DNA of 64,000 bases from Pseudomonas psychrophila HA-4 (GTDB taxonomy: Bacteria; Pseudomonadota; Gammaproteobacteria; Pseudomonadales; Pseudomonadaceae). The position numbers and the translations under genes are program-made. Position 1 is the first letter of the stretch. Each line of letters begins with the position of its first letter. The notes beneath the pieces were generated by a model. It did no database searches, was not told the DNA's origin, and saw only the letters and a program-made list of their open reading frames with translations. This document shows, piece after piece, positions 46,095 through 56,171 of the stretch. Location of the stretch: positions 280,371-344,370 of the forward strand of contig NZ_ALJC01000075.1 of assembly GCF_000282975.1 (NCBI RefSeq), in the 5' to 3' direction.

Positions 46095-47183
46095 ATGAGT
46101 GCGCAGATCAATGTTCGGCTGCAGCTCAGTTATTCCGGTTTTTCACTGGACCTGGACGTGCAGTTGCCTGGCAAAGGCGTGACAGCGCTGTTTGGCCATT
46201 CTGGATCGGGCAAAACCACCTGTTTGCGCTGCATTGCCGGCCTGGAGCGCGCGAATCAAGCATTCGTACAGATCAATGACGAAGTCTGGCAAGACAGCCA
46301 AAGCAATCTGTTTGTCCCGGTTCATAAACGCTCATTGGGTTACATCTTCCAAGAGGCGAGCCTGTTCCCTCATTTATCGGTGCGCGCAAACCTTGAGTTC
46401 GGACTGCGACGTATCCTGCGTGAACAGCGACGTGTTGAGCTCGCGCACGCCGCGGACTTGCTTGGCATTACTCATCTGCTGGAACGCGCGCCTAATCATT
46501 TGTCAGGCGGTGAACGCCAGCGGGTCGGTATCGCCCGCGCCTTGCTGACCAGCCCAAAACTATTGCTGATGGACGAACCATTGGCCGCGCTGGACAGTCA
46601 GCGCAAGGCTGAAATCCTGCCGTATCTAGAGCGACTGCACGCAGAACTGGATATTCCGGTGTTGTATGTCAGCCATTCACAAGATGAAGTGGCGCGGCTG
46701 GCAGACCATATTGTGTTGCTGAGCGAGGGGAAGGTGCTGGCGAGCGGCCCCATCGGCGAAACCCTGGCTAGGTTGGACTTACCATTGTCGCAAGGTGACG
46801 ACGCGGGCGTGGTGATACAGGGCGAGGTCTGTGACTACGATGCGCGTTACCACTTGTTGACCCTGCAACTGCCGCACAGCGCTCAACGCATAAGGGTTGC
46901 CCATGCTCCGTTGGCAATCGGTAAGACCTTGCGCGTGAAAGTACAGGCCCGCGACATCAGCCTAAGCCTCAACCGCAATGAGCACAGCAGCATCCTCAAC
47001 AGCCTACAGGCCACTGTGATCGGTGAAACAGCGGCAGATAATCAAGCCCATGTGCTGGTTCGCCTCGACATCGCCGGCACAGCCTTACTGGCCCGTATCA
47101 CCCGCTACTCACGTGACCAGCTAGACCTGCAGCCCGGACAAACCATTTGGCTGCAGATCAAATCAGTCGCTGTTTTAGCTTGA
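46095..47183 (+). CDS. modC: Molybdate ABC transporter ATPase ModC
   Basis: A 362-residue protein. The ATG at 46095 has GGAG nine bases upstream; an earlier in-frame ATG at 46083 lies inside modB. Walker A is [10 protein letters not shown] near residues 34-43, the signature [15 protein letters not shown] about 130-144, and Walker [13 protein letters not shown] follows. The last third (about 290-360) is the TOBE/MOP molybdate-binding domain. The stop overlaps the convergent Wzz gene end by nine bases. Confidence 0.95.
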   Translation: MSAQINVRLQLSYSGFSLDLDVQLPGKGVTALFGHSGSGKTTCLRCIAGLERANQAFVQINDEVWQDSQSNLFVPVHKRSLGYIFQEASLFPHLSVRANLEFGLRRILREQRRVELAHAADLLGITHLLERAPNHLSGGERQRVGIARALLTSPKLLLMDEPLAALDSQRKAEILPYLERLHAELDIPVLYVSHSQDEVARLADHIVLLSEGKVLASGPIGETLARLDLPLSQGDDAGVVIQGEVCDYDARYHLLTLQLPHSAQRIRVAHAPLAIGKTLRVKVQARDISLSLNRNEHSSILNSLQATVIGETAADNQAHVLVRLDIAGTALLARITRYSRDQLDLQPGQTIWLQIKSVAVLA

Positions 47184-48467
47184 GCGCTTGGCCTGAGTGA
47201 TTTCACGGCGTCGACTATTAAAGTAACGCACGGTGGCAATGCTCAGCCCCAGCAAACCGCCCAAGAACAGGCCCAGCACCACAGTCAGGGTCTTTTTAGG
47301 CTTGATTGGGCTGATTGGGGTCTGGGCCTTGCGATCAATACTGACCAAGCCGAGTTGACTCATGTCGGTGTTCAAATTGTCCAGGCGCACTATTTCCGCA
47401 CGCAAAGGCTCGATGTTCTTGAGATAAACGTCTTCGTTAGCGCGCTTGCCCAGCATTTCAACCTGGCGATTGACCTCAAGCAATTTGAGCTTTTTGTTGA
47501 TCGTCTGAACCCTTTTATCGGTAAAGTCGTCAGACGTTCGCGCTAACAGCACCGCACGCTCAGCTTGAAGGGCCTGAGTACCCAAAAAGTACAACGGCGT
47601 ATCTTGCGAGGTTATTTCGGTGCGGATGACACGGTTAGACCCTGAACGATCATCTCCCATCGCAGAAGGTGTTGTCGGACGGGTGATACCCAATGAACTG
47701 GCAATAGTGATCGCTTCGTTAAGCTCATCAATACGCGCCTCTCGTGCGGCTTTAAGTTGCAGGCGCAACGCCTGTAACTCATCCGTCAAATTAACGCGCT
47801 GCAAAGCGTCAGCTTCCACCAGCGTGGCGATTTTGGCCTCTTTGTCTGACTGATACCCTAACCGCGCAGCATTGATTTTTTGTTTGAGCTCCTTCTGACG
47901 ATTATTAATGATGGTCTTGAGGTCAGAGCTGATCTGTGCGCGCTGGTTATTGATCACATAATCAACAAAACCATTGATGATCTCGACCCCGTTGACTGAG
48001 CCCGGGTAGGTCAGTTCTAACCTGAGAGACGGGCTTAAAGCATCCGGTTGTTTGAGGTCGATTTGAGTCAAGTTGATCGAGTCGCGGTTAAACAACTCAA
48101 AGCTTTGCTCTGGTGACAGACCACTTCTTTCCAGCGGCTTAAACAACTCCTGATGGCTGCGAAAGAAATCGAGTCGAATCCCATAAGAATCGAGCGCTGC
48201 ACCCACTTTCAGCAAAGCTTCTGCTGGCGGCAGCTTGTAAACCTCGGAGCGATTCAGTGCATCCAACTCGTTAATTTCCGCAGGGCGCAATACCGTGCTG
48301 GCTTGGTAAGTGGGTTGCTTAATCAACACGTAGCCCAAGGCAATGGCGCCTACGACCGCCGAGGTTCCGAGAATTAGCTTTTTTTGTTGCCAAAGTGAGT
48401 GAAACAGATCTACCAGATCAATTTCCGGGCTGGCAGGACTGGACTGTGGATGTTCACTGCTTTTCAA
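47175..48467 (-). CDS. Wzz-type chain-length determinant protein
   Basis: A 430-residue polysaccharide co-polymerase. The N-terminal membrane segment is at about residues 35-52 ([18 protein letters not shown]) and the C-terminal one at about 392-412, preceded by the Pro-rich ISPIKPKKT motif of Wzz. The long periplasmic middle is coiled coil. It sets the chain length of O-antigen or another surface polysaccharide. The frame starts at TTG 48467; an in-frame stop lies 15 bases upstream and there is no ATG nearby, so a TTG start with AAGG about ten bases upstream is the best choice. No O-antigen cluster is present, so it is an orphan copy. Confidence 0.87.
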   Translation of the reverse strand: MKSSEHPQSSPASPEIDLVDLFHSLWQQKKLILGTSAVVGAIALGYVLIKQPTYQASTVLRPAEINELDALNRSEVYKLPPAEALLKVGAALDSYGIRLDFFRSHQELFKPLERSGLSPEQSFELFNRDSINLTQIDLKQPDALSPSLRLELTYPGSVNGVEIINGFVDYVINNQRAQISSDLKTIINNRQKELKQKINAARLGYQSDKEAKIATLVEADALQRVNLTDELQALRLQLKAAREARIDELNEAITIASSLGITRPTTPSAMGDDRSGSNRVIRTEITSQDTPLYFLGTQALQAERAVLLARTSDDFTDKRVQTINKKLKLLEVNRQVEMLGKRANEDVYLKNIEPLRAEIVRLDNLNTDMSQLGLVSIDRKAQTPISPIKPKKTLTVVLGLFLGGLLGLSIATVRYFNSRRREITQAKRSS

Positions 48468-48788
48468 AAAATAGACGCCTTATAAGTTGAACATCTGGCC
48501 AATTGCCCTCTGACACTGCTTGAGGTTAATACACTGACCAACTTAGGGTAGATTTTTGACAGATTAATGTAGGAAAAGATCCCGGCACTTAAGAATCAAG
48601 CACATACGATGACAAAATCAAGGCATCTTGATCAATGTGTAACGCTGATTTGGCCCTAAAACAGCTTCAACCTGTTGTTTTCCATGAATATCAATACAAA
48701 AAGTAAAAGAATAATCATGGCGTTTCTACGGTCTGTGTAATCATCGCCCTCACAAAACAACACGCTGACGTGTGGAGTCATAACAAGC
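48468..48788. other. AT-rich intergenic region between wzz and a LysR gene
   Basis: About 320 bases between divergent genes. I see no convincing small gene. Short AT-rich stretches are present and promoters for both genes should lie here. No strong hairpin was noticed. Confidence 0.6.
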
Positions 48789-49724
48789 ATGGACATTTTC
48801 CAGGCAATGCGGGTTTTCGTGCGTGTGGTCGAAACGGGTAGTTTTACCGCAGCCGCCCAAGCGCTGGGATACTCCACTGCCCAAACCTCGCGCTTACTGT
48901 CTGAATTGGAATCTTCACTGCAAGCGCGGTTGTTGCAACGCAGCACACGCCGTTTGGCACTGACCGAAGTCGGCATGCGTTATCTGGAGCGTTGCCGCCT
49001 GATTCTGGGAGAAGTCGATGACGCCAACGCTGAAGCCGGTGGCGCACACCTAATTCCACGCGGTCATTTGCGGGTGCAATCCACTACGGGTATCGGTATT
49101 CAGTTGTTGGCACCCCTGATAGCCAAGTACTCGGACCTGTACCCTCAAGTGAACGTCGACTTGACCCTGTCTCAGCGCCAGCCCGATTTACTGGAAGAAG
49201 GCCATGATGTGGTGATAACACTGTCTGCCCAACTCCCCGACTCTGAGTTGGTAGGCCAGCAACTGGGCAGTATTTACAGCGTGATCAGTGCAGCCCCTTC
49301 GTATCTGAAAAAGCACGGAATACCGCTCACACCAGAAGAGCTAAACGCGCACCGCTGCCTGCATCTAGTTGACCCGTTATTCACGGACAGTTGGACGTTT
49401 CGCAACGAACAAGGCGAGCAATCGATTCGTCCGGGCGAGGTATTTCGCGTCAATGTTGCCGAGGCCATGGCCAAAGCAGCAGAGTCGGGGCTTGGCGTGT
49501 GCCTAATGCCTGATTATGTGGCCATGGGATCTTATTTGAGCGGCGCGCTCGTGCGCCTGTTGCCGCATCACCGCCTGCATGAAAAAAGCATCTATGCGCT
49601 CTACCCTTCACGCCGCTTTCTGGATGCCAAGGTCAGAACCTGGGTCGAATTCCTGAAAACCGAAATCCCGCTAATGCTAGAAGAGCACCAGGCCATTGCA
49701 GATGACCCGGCGCACTGGGCCTAG
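48789..49724 (+). CDS. LysR-family transcriptional regulator
   Basis: A 311-residue protein. The N-terminal winged helix-turn-helix is clear: MDIFQAMRVFVRVVETGSFT, then AAAQALGYSTAQTSRLLSEL and LLQRSTRRLALTEVG. The C-terminal co-inducer domain spans about 90-300. GGAG precedes the ATG at 48789. It resembles the CrgA/AaeR-type subgroup, which often act on nearby divergent genes, but here the divergent neighbour is Wzz. Its stop overlaps the end of the convergent surE gene by four bases. Target and ligand unknown. Confidence 0.92.
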   Translation: MDIFQAMRVFVRVVETGSFTAAAQALGYSTAQTSRLLSELESSLQARLLQRSTRRLALTEVGMRYLERCRLILGEVDDANAEAGGAHLIPRGHLRVQSTTGIGIQLLAPLIAKYSDLYPQVNVDLTLSQRQPDLLEEGHDVVITLSAQLPDSELVGQQLGSIYSVISAAPSYLKKHGIPLTPEELNAHRCLHLVDPLFTDSWTFRNEQGEQSIRPGEVFRVNVAEAMAKAAESGLGVCLMPDYVAMGSYLSGALVRLLPHHRLHEKSIYALYPSRRFLDAKVRTWVEFLKTEIPLMLEEHQAIADDPAHWA

Positions 49725-50496
49725 TCAGGCGCAATGGCCTGTTGCAACTGCTCGCGCACGCTCAATGCGGTGCGATCAAACTCCAAGGGTGTCACTGAAA
49801 TACCGCCTTGGGTGACCACCTGGGTTTCAGTGTCCTGGGCTTCGGGATGGCCATGGCGAGTGATGCTGAGCCAATAGTAGTAGGCCTCTCGATAGTCCTC
49901 GCGCTCATGTACATTCACCCCGTCCATACGACCAATACCCTGACGTGTTATTTGCAAGGGCCCAGCATCGGCTGCCGGCACGTCTGGAAAATTGATGTTC
50001 AGGCAGGCCGATTGCTCCCAGCCTTTGCCCAGCAACTGACGAATAACGCCGGGTGCCAGCGTACGCGCCGTGTCCCAGCGCACGGAGTCTGGCGGGTAAA
50101 AAACTGGCTGAGGGCGATTGACGGAATCCCCATCAACAGGCCGGTCATTGCGGCCCCCACGGTTCCGGAGAACAGTGTTTCAACCCCCAGATTGGCGCCT
50201 TTGTTTATGCCCGACAGCAACAATTGTGGCGGTGCATCCATCAGTTGGCGTAAGGCAACAGCGACACAATCGGCCGGTGTTCCGGAGACTGAAAAGCGCC
50301 GCGCGCCGCGCGCCGTGACCCGCAATGGGTGATGAATGCTGATGGCCGTGGAAATCCCGCTCTGGTCATGATCGGGTGCAACCACCCAGACTTCGTCCGC
50401 CAGTTCACGCGCCACGGCCTCAAGCGCTTCGAGGCCTGGCGCATCAATGCCATCGTCATTGGTGATCAAAATACGTTCGAGTCGAGCGCCGTGCAT
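49721..50496 (-). pseudogene. surE: SurE-type 5'/3'-nucleotidase with a frameshift
   Basis: The ATG at 50496 has a strong AAGGAG site. The first frame gives ILITNDDGIDAPGLEAL, SGTPADCVAVAL, SGINKGANLG and FSGTVGAAMTGLL, all SurE active-site motifs, up to residue about 138. Similarity then moves to the next frame at about position 50083 (VRWDTARTLAPGVIRQLL) and runs to 49721 (GGISVTPLEFDRTAL). Restoring one base near ACTCCGTGCGC would join the two parts into about 258 residues. So the gene carries a single-base deletion or the sequence an error. SurE removes phosphate from nucleoside monophosphates. It lies away from the usual pcm-nlpD-rpoS context, so it is probably a second copy. Confidence 0.82.
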
Positions 50497-50583
50497 GCCT
50501 AATCTCCTTGTTTAGGGATTGCGCTACGACTCACACCGCAGCGCCATGGATACTGCTAAACGGTTAGACGCGTGCTGCTGATT

Positions 50584-51558
50584 TCAAATCCCTTGCAGGG
50601 CAAGGTCCATCGCAAAATACGTCAGGATCATGTCAGCGCCAGCGCGCTTGATCGAACCCAGGCTTTCTCGTACCACACGGCCCTCGTCGATGGCCCCGGC
50701 CAATGCGCCGAACTTAATCATCGCGTACTCACCGCTCACCTGATACGCCGCCAATGGCAAGCGCGAGGCTTCGCGCACATCACGAATGATGTCTAGATAC
50801 GCGCCAGCGGGCTTGACCATCAGCACGTCAGCACCTTCCTGCTCGTCGAGCAACGACTCGCGGATGGCTTCGCGGCGATTCATCGGGTTCATTTGGTACG
50901 ACTTGCGATCACCTTTGAGTGCGCTGCCGCCCGCTTCGCGAAACGGTCCGTAGAGCGCCGAAGCAAACTTGGTGGAGTACGCCATGATCGAGGTGTCGAT
51001 AAACCCGGCGGCGTCCAGGGCGCTGCGGATCGCTTGCACCTGACCGTCCATGGCCGCTGATGGCGAAATGAAATCCGCGCCCGCCGCCGCCGCAGCCACT
51101 GCTTGCTTGCCCAGGTTGATCAGGGTTGCGTCATTGTCCACGCCATGGTCATGCATCACGCCGCAATGGCCGTGAGAGGTGTATTCACAGAAACAGGTGT
51201 CGCTCATCACGATCATTTCTGGGGCAGTATCTTTGCAGATGCGGGCCATGCGCGACACCAACCCGTCTTCACGCCATGAGTCGCTACCGGTCGCGTCCAG
51301 ATGATGCGACACACCGAACGCCATGACCGATTTGATGCCGGCGCGGGCATAACGCTCAATTTCGCCAGCCAGCTTCGACTCAGGAATTCGCATCACACCC
51401 GGCATGCTGGTAATAGGCACAAAATCGTCAATTTCTTCTTCAACGAAAATCGGCAATACCAGGTCATTCAGGCTGAATTCGGTTTCCTGGAACATGTCGC
51501 GCAATGTTTGGGTACGGCGCAGACGGCGGGGACGAACGGAGGGGAACTGGTTAGGCAT
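50584..51558 (-). CDS. hemB: Delta-aminolevulinic acid dehydratase (porphobilinogen synthase)
   Basis: A 324-residue enzyme; the second of two adjacent ATGs (51558) is better spaced from AGGA. The metal-binding segment [20 protein letters not shown] is at about 124-143. Active-site lysines are in [13 protein letters not shown] (about 199-203) and [12 protein letters not shown] (about 252). It joins two 5-aminolevulinate molecules to porphobilinogen, an early step in heme and cobalamin synthesis, linking loosely to cobE/cobM elsewhere in the window. Single gene. Confidence 0.96.
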   Translation of the reverse strand: MPNQFPSVRPRRLRRTQTLRDMFQETEFSLNDLVLPIFVEEEIDDFVPITSMPGVMRIPESKLAGEIERYARAGIKSVMAFGVSHHLDATGSDSWREDGLVSRMARICKDTAPEMIVMSDTCFCEYTSHGHCGVMHDHGVDNDATLINLGKQAVAAAAAGADFISPSAAMDGQVQAIRSALDAAGFIDTSIMAYSTKFASALYGPFREAGGSALKGDRKSYQMNPMNRREAIRESLLDEQEGADVLMVKPAGAYLDIIRDVREASRLPLAAYQVSGEYAMIKFGALAGAIDEGRVVRESLGSIKRAGADMILTYFAMDLALQGI

Positions 51559-51732
51559 CATGGTTCCTGATGGGCAGGTTCATAAAACGAACGGCATAAG
51601 CAGACGAGCCTTGACCCAGGCTCAATGGCGCCACAAATACAGGATTGATCCTACAATTGCAAAACTTGCGGCCCGCCTGCGGCGGGTTGTCGCGGGCAGC
51701 AGCGACAAAGAATCCAGTCGCATCGCACGTTG

Positions 51733-51744
51733 ATCATTTCGTTA
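51733..51744. promoter_or_regulatory. 12-bp repeat ahead of arsR-type gene (copy 1)
   Basis: ATCATTTCGTTA lies 21 bases before the regulator ATG. The same 12 bases recur at 52073-52084 before the next gene. Candidate binding site for the ArsR-type protein, giving autoregulation. Confidence 0.45.
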
Positions 51745-51765
51745 AAAAGCGTAATATCGCCGCCC

Positions 51766-52062
51766 ATGATTCTTGAACAGCTCAAAGCACTGGGTAATGA
51801 CACTCGCATGCAAATGATGGAGTGGCTCAAAGACCCGCTCACTCATTTCCCGCCTCAGGATCACGGTGATCCAGCGATTGGCGTGTGCGTGACCCATTTG
51901 CAGCACAAAGCCGGGCTATCCCCTTCTACCGCGTCTGCACACCTGGCCATTTTGCAACGTGCTGGCTTCGTGATGACGACGCGCATCGGTAAGTGGACGT
52001 ACTACCGACGTAATGAACAGGCGATCGCTGACTTTGCCGCTAGGCTGAAAATCGAGTTGTAA
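51766..52062 (+). CDS. ArsR-family transcriptional repressor
   Basis: A 98-residue winged helix-turn-helix protein; ATG at 51766 (a longer frame would need TTG at 51730). MILEQLKALGNDTRMQMMEW is the ArsR-type start; the recognition helix is in AGLSPSTASAHLAILQRAGF, and the wing in TTRIGKWTYYRRNE. It lacks the usual Cys-rich metal motif ELCVC; only one Cys (IGVCVTH) is present, so it may not sense metals. It is followed 53 bases later by an oxidoreductase gene on the same strand, and both have the ATCATTTCGTTA box upstream. Confidence 0.88.
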   Translation: MILEQLKALGNDTRMQMMEWLKDPLTHFPPQDHGDPAIGVCVTHLQHKAGLSPSTASAHLAILQRAGFVMTTRIGKWTYYRRNEQAIADFAARLKIEL

Positions 52063-52072
52063 TTTTTAATCA

Positions 52073-52084
52073 ATCATTTCGTTA
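52073..52084. promoter_or_regulatory. 12-bp repeat ahead of quinone oxidoreductase gene (copy 2)
   Basis: Exact copy of the ATCATTTCGTTA box at 51733-51744, here 31 bases before the oxidoreductase ATG. Suggests the regulator controls both genes from separate sites. Confidence 0.45.
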
Positions 52085-52115
52085 TTTCGCGCAATGTAAA
52101 AATATGAGGGATCCC

Positions 52116-53126
52116 ATGAGCACTAAAACCATCTTCGTCCAGCCCGGCGGCGGCTATAACAATGTTCTGGTTGGTAACAGCGACGTACGTGCCCCGGCGA
52201 GTGGCGAGATCACTGTGCGCCTACACGCCAACTCGCTTAATTACCATGACTTTGCTGTCGTGAGCGGCATGTGGGGCCCGACTGAGCAGCGTATTCCCAT
52301 GGCCGACGGCGCGGGTGAAGTGATTGCAGTGGGCGCCGAGGTCAGCGAATTCAAGGTCGGTGATTCGGTGGTCAGCACCTTCTTCCCGGAGTGGATCGAT
52401 GGCACTCCGTTGGTCGAAGGTTTTGGCACCGTTCCGGGCGACGGCATTGACGGCTACGCCCGTGAGCACGTAACTGCTAAGGCCACGTCTTTCACTTTAT
52501 CGCCAACCGGTTACAGCCACGCTGAAGCCGCTACGCTGACCACGGCCGGCCTGACCGCCTGGCGTGCGCTGATGTCCGATGACGCGCTCAAGCCGGGTGA
52601 TACTGTTCTGGTTCAAGGCACTGGCGGTGTGTCGATTTTCGCGTTGCAGTTCGCCAAAATGGCCGGTGCAACGGTCATCGCCACCTCCTCCAGCGACGAA
52701 AAACTCGAGCGTCTGAAAGCGCTGGGCGCTGATCAGGTGATCAACTACCGCAAAGACACGAACTGGGGCGAGACTGCGCGCGCATTGACGGGCGGCCGTG
52801 GAGTGGACCATGTGATTGAAGTCGGCGGCCCTTCGACGCTCGAACAGTCGATGATTGCCGTGCGCGTAGCCGGGCATATTTCGATCATTGGCATTTTGAG
52901 CGGCGTGGCGGGCGAAATGAACTTCGTCCCTGCATTGATCAAGCAAGTACGCCTGCAAGGCGTATTGGTCGGCAGCCGCACCCAGCAACAAGACATGGTG
53001 CGTGCCATCAATGCCACTGGCATGCGCCCGGTCATTGATCGTCACTTCCCGCTGACCGAGATGGTTGCGGCTTTCCAATACCAAGAAACCAATCAGCATT
53101 TCGGCAAGATCGTACTGGACATCTAA
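52116..53126 (+). CDS. NAD(P)-dependent medium-chain oxidoreductase (quinone oxidoreductase-like)
   Basis: A 336-residue protein; ATG at 52116 has GAGGG five bases upstream. The alcohol-dehydrogenase-like N-domain contains HANSLNYHDFAVVSG and the Gly-rich loop PMADGAGEVIAVGAEV. The nucleotide-binding region starts VLVQGTGGVSIFALQFAKMA (about 166-185), then GADQVINYRKDTNW. No catalytic zinc Cys or structural zinc cluster is visible, which fits the zinc-free QOR/MDR group. Substrate unknown; related enzymes reduce quinones or enals. It probably answers to the ArsR-type regulator upstream. Confidence 0.88.
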   Translation: MSTKTIFVQPGGGYNNVLVGNSDVRAPASGEITVRLHANSLNYHDFAVVSGMWGPTEQRIPMADGAGEVIAVGAEVSEFKVGDSVVSTFFPEWIDGTPLVEGFGTVPGDGIDGYAREHVTAKATSFTLSPTGYSHAEAATLTTAGLTAWRALMSDDALKPGDTVLVQGTGGVSIFALQFAKMAGATVIATSSSDEKLERLKALGADQVINYRKDTNWGETARALTGGRGVDHVIEVGGPSTLEQSMIAVRVAGHISIIGILSGVAGEMNFVPALIKQVRLQGVLVGSRTQQQDMVRAINATGMRPVIDRHFPLTEMVAAFQYQETNQHFGKIVLDI

Positions 53127-53207
53127 ACCTGTCCCCAACCGATGGCGCATTGACAGTGCGCCGTCAGCTTTACTAAATTCAAGGTTTTGCCCAGCGAGCA
53201 GAATCCA

Positions 53208-53690
53208 ATGAGCCTTGAGTCGGTACGCGCATTCTTCAACGCCAACGCCCCTGATTTGCACATCATCGAATTGACTACCAGCACCGCTACCGTTGCCTTG
53301 GCGGCTGAAGCGCATGGGGTTGAGCCCGGTCAAATCGCCAAAACCCTGGCCTTTCGAGTCGGTGAGCGCAATGTGCTGCTGGTGGCGCGCGGCGATGCGC
53401 GCATTGATAACAAGAAGATTAAAAACGCGCTAGGCAGCAAAGCCAAGATGCTCGATGCCGAGACTGTAGTCGCCCTGACCAGCCACCCGGTCGGGGGTGT
53501 CTGCCCCTTTGGTTTGGCCACTGACCTGCCGGTGTATTGCGATATTTCCCTGCAAGCCTTTACGCAAGTGATGCCCGCCGCGGGCGACACTCACACCGCG
53601 GTACGCATTTGTCCGATACGCATGGCAGAACTGGTCAATGCGCAGTGGGTGGATGCATGTCAGGAAATCGAAGCCCCGTGCGCGGTGTAG
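53208..53690 (+). CDS. YbaK/EbsC-family aminoacyl-tRNA deacylase
   Basis: A 160-residue protein; ATG at 53208 is preferred over a TTG at 53187. It shows the YbaK fold: IAKTLAFRVGERNVLLVARG, then DNKKIKNALGSKAKM with the conserved Lys, then SHPVGGVCPFGLATDLPVYC. Such enzymes hydrolyse mischarged aminoacyl-tRNA such as Cys-tRNAPro in the cytoplasm. The exact substrate of this subgroup cannot be told. Single gene with its own terminator. Confidence 0.88.
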   Translation: MSLESVRAFFNANAPDLHIIELTTSTATVALAAEAHGVEPGQIAKTLAFRVGERNVLLVARGDARIDNKKIKNALGSKAKMLDAETVVALTSHPVGGVCPFGLATDLPVYCDISLQAFTQVMPAAGDTHTAVRICPIRMAELVNAQWVDACQEIEAPCAV

Positions 53691-53717
53691 CGCGAGCCTC
53701 AATGGGATAAAGCCAGA

Positions 53718-53744
53718 CTGGCCCCATTGCGGGGCCAGCCTTTT
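53718..53744 (+). terminator. Terminator between ybaK-type gene and pgm
   Basis: CTGGCCCC-ATTGC-GGGGCCAG is a perfect 8-bp stem followed by CCTTTT. It lies between convergent genes. The T run is on the plus side. Confidence 0.9.
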
Positions 53745-53757
53745 ATAACGCGCTGCC

Positions 53758-55398
53758 TTAGCTGATGGCTTTATCGACCAACACTTGAGCTTCTTCAACC
53801 AGACGGCCGAGGTGCTCGTCGCCGATAAAGCTCTCGGCGTAGATTTTGTAGATGTCTTCGGTGCCCGAAGGGCGAGCAGCAAACCAACCGTTTTCAGTCA
53901 TGACCTTAAGCCCGCCAATCGCTTGGTTATTGCCCGGCGCATGGCTGAGGATTTGGGTAATCGCTTCACCCGCCAGCGTCGTCGACTTGACTTGCTCCGG
54001 CGACAACTTGCCAAGCAAGGCTTTCTGCTGCGCGGTGGCCTTGGCATCAACGCGGGTCGAGAATGGCAGGCCCAGCTCTTCGGTCATGCTCTGATACAGC
54101 TGCGAAGGATCACGGCCTGTGCGCGCAGTCATTTCTGCGGCCAGCAGCGACGGGATCAAGCCGTCCTTATCAGTCGACCAAACGCTGCCGTCCAGACGCA
54201 GGAACGAGGCGCCAGCGCTTTCTTCGCCACCAAAACCCAGTGAACCGTCGAACAGACCGTCGGCAAACCATTTGAAACCCACCGGCACTTCGTACAAGCG
54301 ACGGCCCAAACGCGCAGCAACACGGTCAATCAAACCACTGCTGACCACAGTTTTGCCCACGGCCGCATCAGCGCGCCAGTGCGGACGATTTTGGAACAGG
54401 TAGTCGATCGACAGCGCCAGGTAGTTGTTCGGCGCCAACAGGCCGCCAGATGGCGTCACAATGCCGTGGCGATCGTGATCGGGGTCGCAGGCAAACGCCA
54501 CGTCGAAACGATCCTTAAGACCAATAAGCCCTTGCATCGCATAGCTGGAGGACGGGTCCATTCGGATGCGTCCATCCCAATCCATGCACATGAAGCGGAA
54601 GGTAGGATCGACCGAGGTGTTCACCACTTCCAGATTCAGGCCGTATTGCTCGCCAATCGCAGACCAGTAACGCACGCCCGCACCGCCCAGTGGGTCAACA
54701 CCCAGGCGCAAGTTGGCACCGCGCAGGGTGTCCATGTCGATCACGTTTTTCAGGTCAGCAACGTAAGTGTTCAGGTAGTCGTGGCGATGCGTAGTGCTGG
54801 CTTTCAACGCCTGCTCGTAGCTTATGCGCTTGACCCCGGCAAGCTTTGCCGCCAACAGTTCGTTAGCCTTGGCTTCGATCCATTTGGTGACATCGGTATC
54901 TGCCGGGCCACCATTCGGCGGGTTGTACTTAAAGCCACCGCTTTCCGGCGGGTTATGCGACGGGGTAATCACCACGCCATCGGCTAGCCCAGACGTGCGG
55001 CCACGGTTGTAGCAGATAATCGCGTGAGAAACGGCCGGAGTCGGGGTGTATTCGTCGTTTGCGGCAATCATGGTGTCCACGCCATTGGCGGCAAACACTT
55101 CCAGCGCACTCGCGCCCGCCGGTGTCGACAGTGCGTGGGTATCGATGCCAATAAACAATGGACCATTGATACCCTTGGACTGTCGGTACAGGCAAATGGC
55201 CTGACTAATAGCCAGCACATGCCACTCATTGAAACTCAGCTCAAACGAAGTGCCACGATGCCCGGAGGTACCAAAGGCGACACGCTGAGTGGTGACCGCT
55301 GCATCGGGTTGACCGGTGTAATAAGCGGTCACCAGTCGCGGAATGTCTACCAGCAATTGTGCTGGAGCCGGTTTGCCCGCAAGAGGACTGAGTGTCAT
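53758..55398 (-). CDS. pgm: Phosphoglucomutase (alpha-D-glucose phosphate-specific)
   Basis: A 546-residue enzyme; ATG at 55398 ([12 protein letters not shown]) has GAGG upstream and gives the usual length, while the frame extends 53 codons further without a good site. The phosphoserine loop is [20 protein letters not shown] (about 137-156), the metal-binding loop [11 protein letters not shown] (about 303-313), the sugar-binding GGEESAG (about 390), and the phosphate-binding [12 protein letters not shown] near the end. It interconverts glucose 1- and 6-phosphate and so feeds GalU. Confidence 0.96.
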   Translation of the reverse strand: MTLSPLAGKPAPAQLLVDIPRLVTAYYTGQPDAAVTTQRVAFGTSGHRGTSFELSFNEWHVLAISQAICLYRQSKGINGPLFIGIDTHALSTPAGASALEVFAANGVDTMIAANDEYTPTPAVSHAIICYNRGRTSGLADGVVITPSHNPPESGGFKYNPPNGGPADTDVTKWIEAKANELLAAKLAGVKRISYEQALKASTTHRHDYLNTYVADLKNVIDMDTLRGANLRLGVDPLGGAGVRYWSAIGEQYGLNLEVVNTSVDPTFRFMCMDWDGRIRMDPSSSYAMQGLIGLKDRFDVAFACDPDHDRHGIVTPSGGLLAPNNYLALSIDYLFQNRPHWRADAAVGKTVVSSGLIDRVAARLGRRLYEVPVGFKWFADGLFDGSLGFGGEESAGASFLRLDGSVWSTDKDGLIPSLLAAEMTARTGRDPSQLYQSMTEELGLPFSTRVDAKATAQQKALLGKLSPEQVKSTTLAGEAITQILSHAPGNNQAIGGLKVMTENGWFAARPSGTEDIYKIYAESFIGDEHLGRLVEEAQVLVDKAIS

Positions 55399-55634
55399 GC
55401 AAAACCTCGGGAAATAAATGATTCGGAGGAAAAAAAGCAGTTTACTGGCACTTTGAGATTGGCGCGAAGCAAATGTCCTGACACTACGTATCAATTGATT
55501 CGTGTCAGAAATTTCTAACTTGTCTGACGGCGGAATTTGCATCCTGTTCCCGCCCATGGCAAAAATGCGTCAATTTAGTGCGTCTGCAAAGATTCAAAGG
55601 ATGCATATTTTTAAGCTCTGGAAAAGGAAGCAGC

Positions 55635-56117
55635 ATGAAACCACTCGTTATCAGCGCGGCCCTGACGCTCTCGTTGAGTACGCTGTGCAGCGTGGCCAAC
55701 GCCGCCAAACTGGAAGATGTGGCGCCCTACCCTAAAGCCGAGGCGGGTTTCAGCCGCCAGGTTATTCACCTGCCCTCGCAAAAGAATGAAGACGACTACA
55801 AGGTCCAGATTATTGCGGGCAAAACGCTCCAGGTTGACTGCAATCAGCAGCGTTTGAGCGGCAAGCTAGAAGAAAAAACCCTCAAGGGCTGGGGCTACCC
55901 GATGTACCGCCTGAATAAAGTAAGCGGGCCTTTAAGCACCAAGATGGCCTGCCCGGATGGTAAGCCACACCCGGATTTTGTACCGGTGGTCGGTGATGGT
56001 TTTATGCTGCGTTACAACAGCAAGTTGCCGATAGTGCTCTATGTGCCTAAGGACATTGAAGTGCGCTATCGGGTCTGGTCGGCTTCCAAGCAGGTCAAAC
56101 AGGCCGCTCGCGAATAA
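55635..56117 (+). CDS. eco: Ecotin, periplasmic serine protease inhibitor
   Basis: A 160-residue protein; ATG at 55635 has AAGGAAG upstream. Signal peptide of about 22 residues ends at VANAAKLED. The family blocks [38 protein letters not shown] and [20 protein letters not shown] are present. Aligning STKMACPDG with the E. coli reactive loop STMMACPDG places Lys where E. coli has the P1 Met84; this should favour trypsin-like targets (inference). The two disulfide Cys residues are kept. Ecotin shields the periplasm from host or predator serine proteases such as elastase and trypsin. Confidence 0.94.
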   Translation: MKPLVISAALTLSLSTLCSVANAAKLEDVAPYPKAEAGFSRQVIHLPSQKNEDDYKVQIIAGKTLQVDCNQQRLSGKLEEKTLKGWGYPMYRLNKVSGPLSTKMACPDGKPHPDFVPVVGDGFMLRYNSKLPIVLYVPKDIEVRYRVWSASKQVKQAARE

Positions 56118-56135
56118 CCCGTGTAAAAACAGTGG

Positions 56136-56162
56136 GCGGCCAGACAACAGTCTGGCCGCTTT
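56136..56162. terminator. Terminator between eco and the sugar dehydrogenase gene
   Basis: GCGGCCAGAC-AACA-GTCTGGCCGC is a perfect 10-bp stem with a 4-base loop followed by TTT, with AAAAAC upstream. Serves the convergent genes on either side. Confidence 0.92.
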
Positions 56163-56171
56163 CAGCACCCG

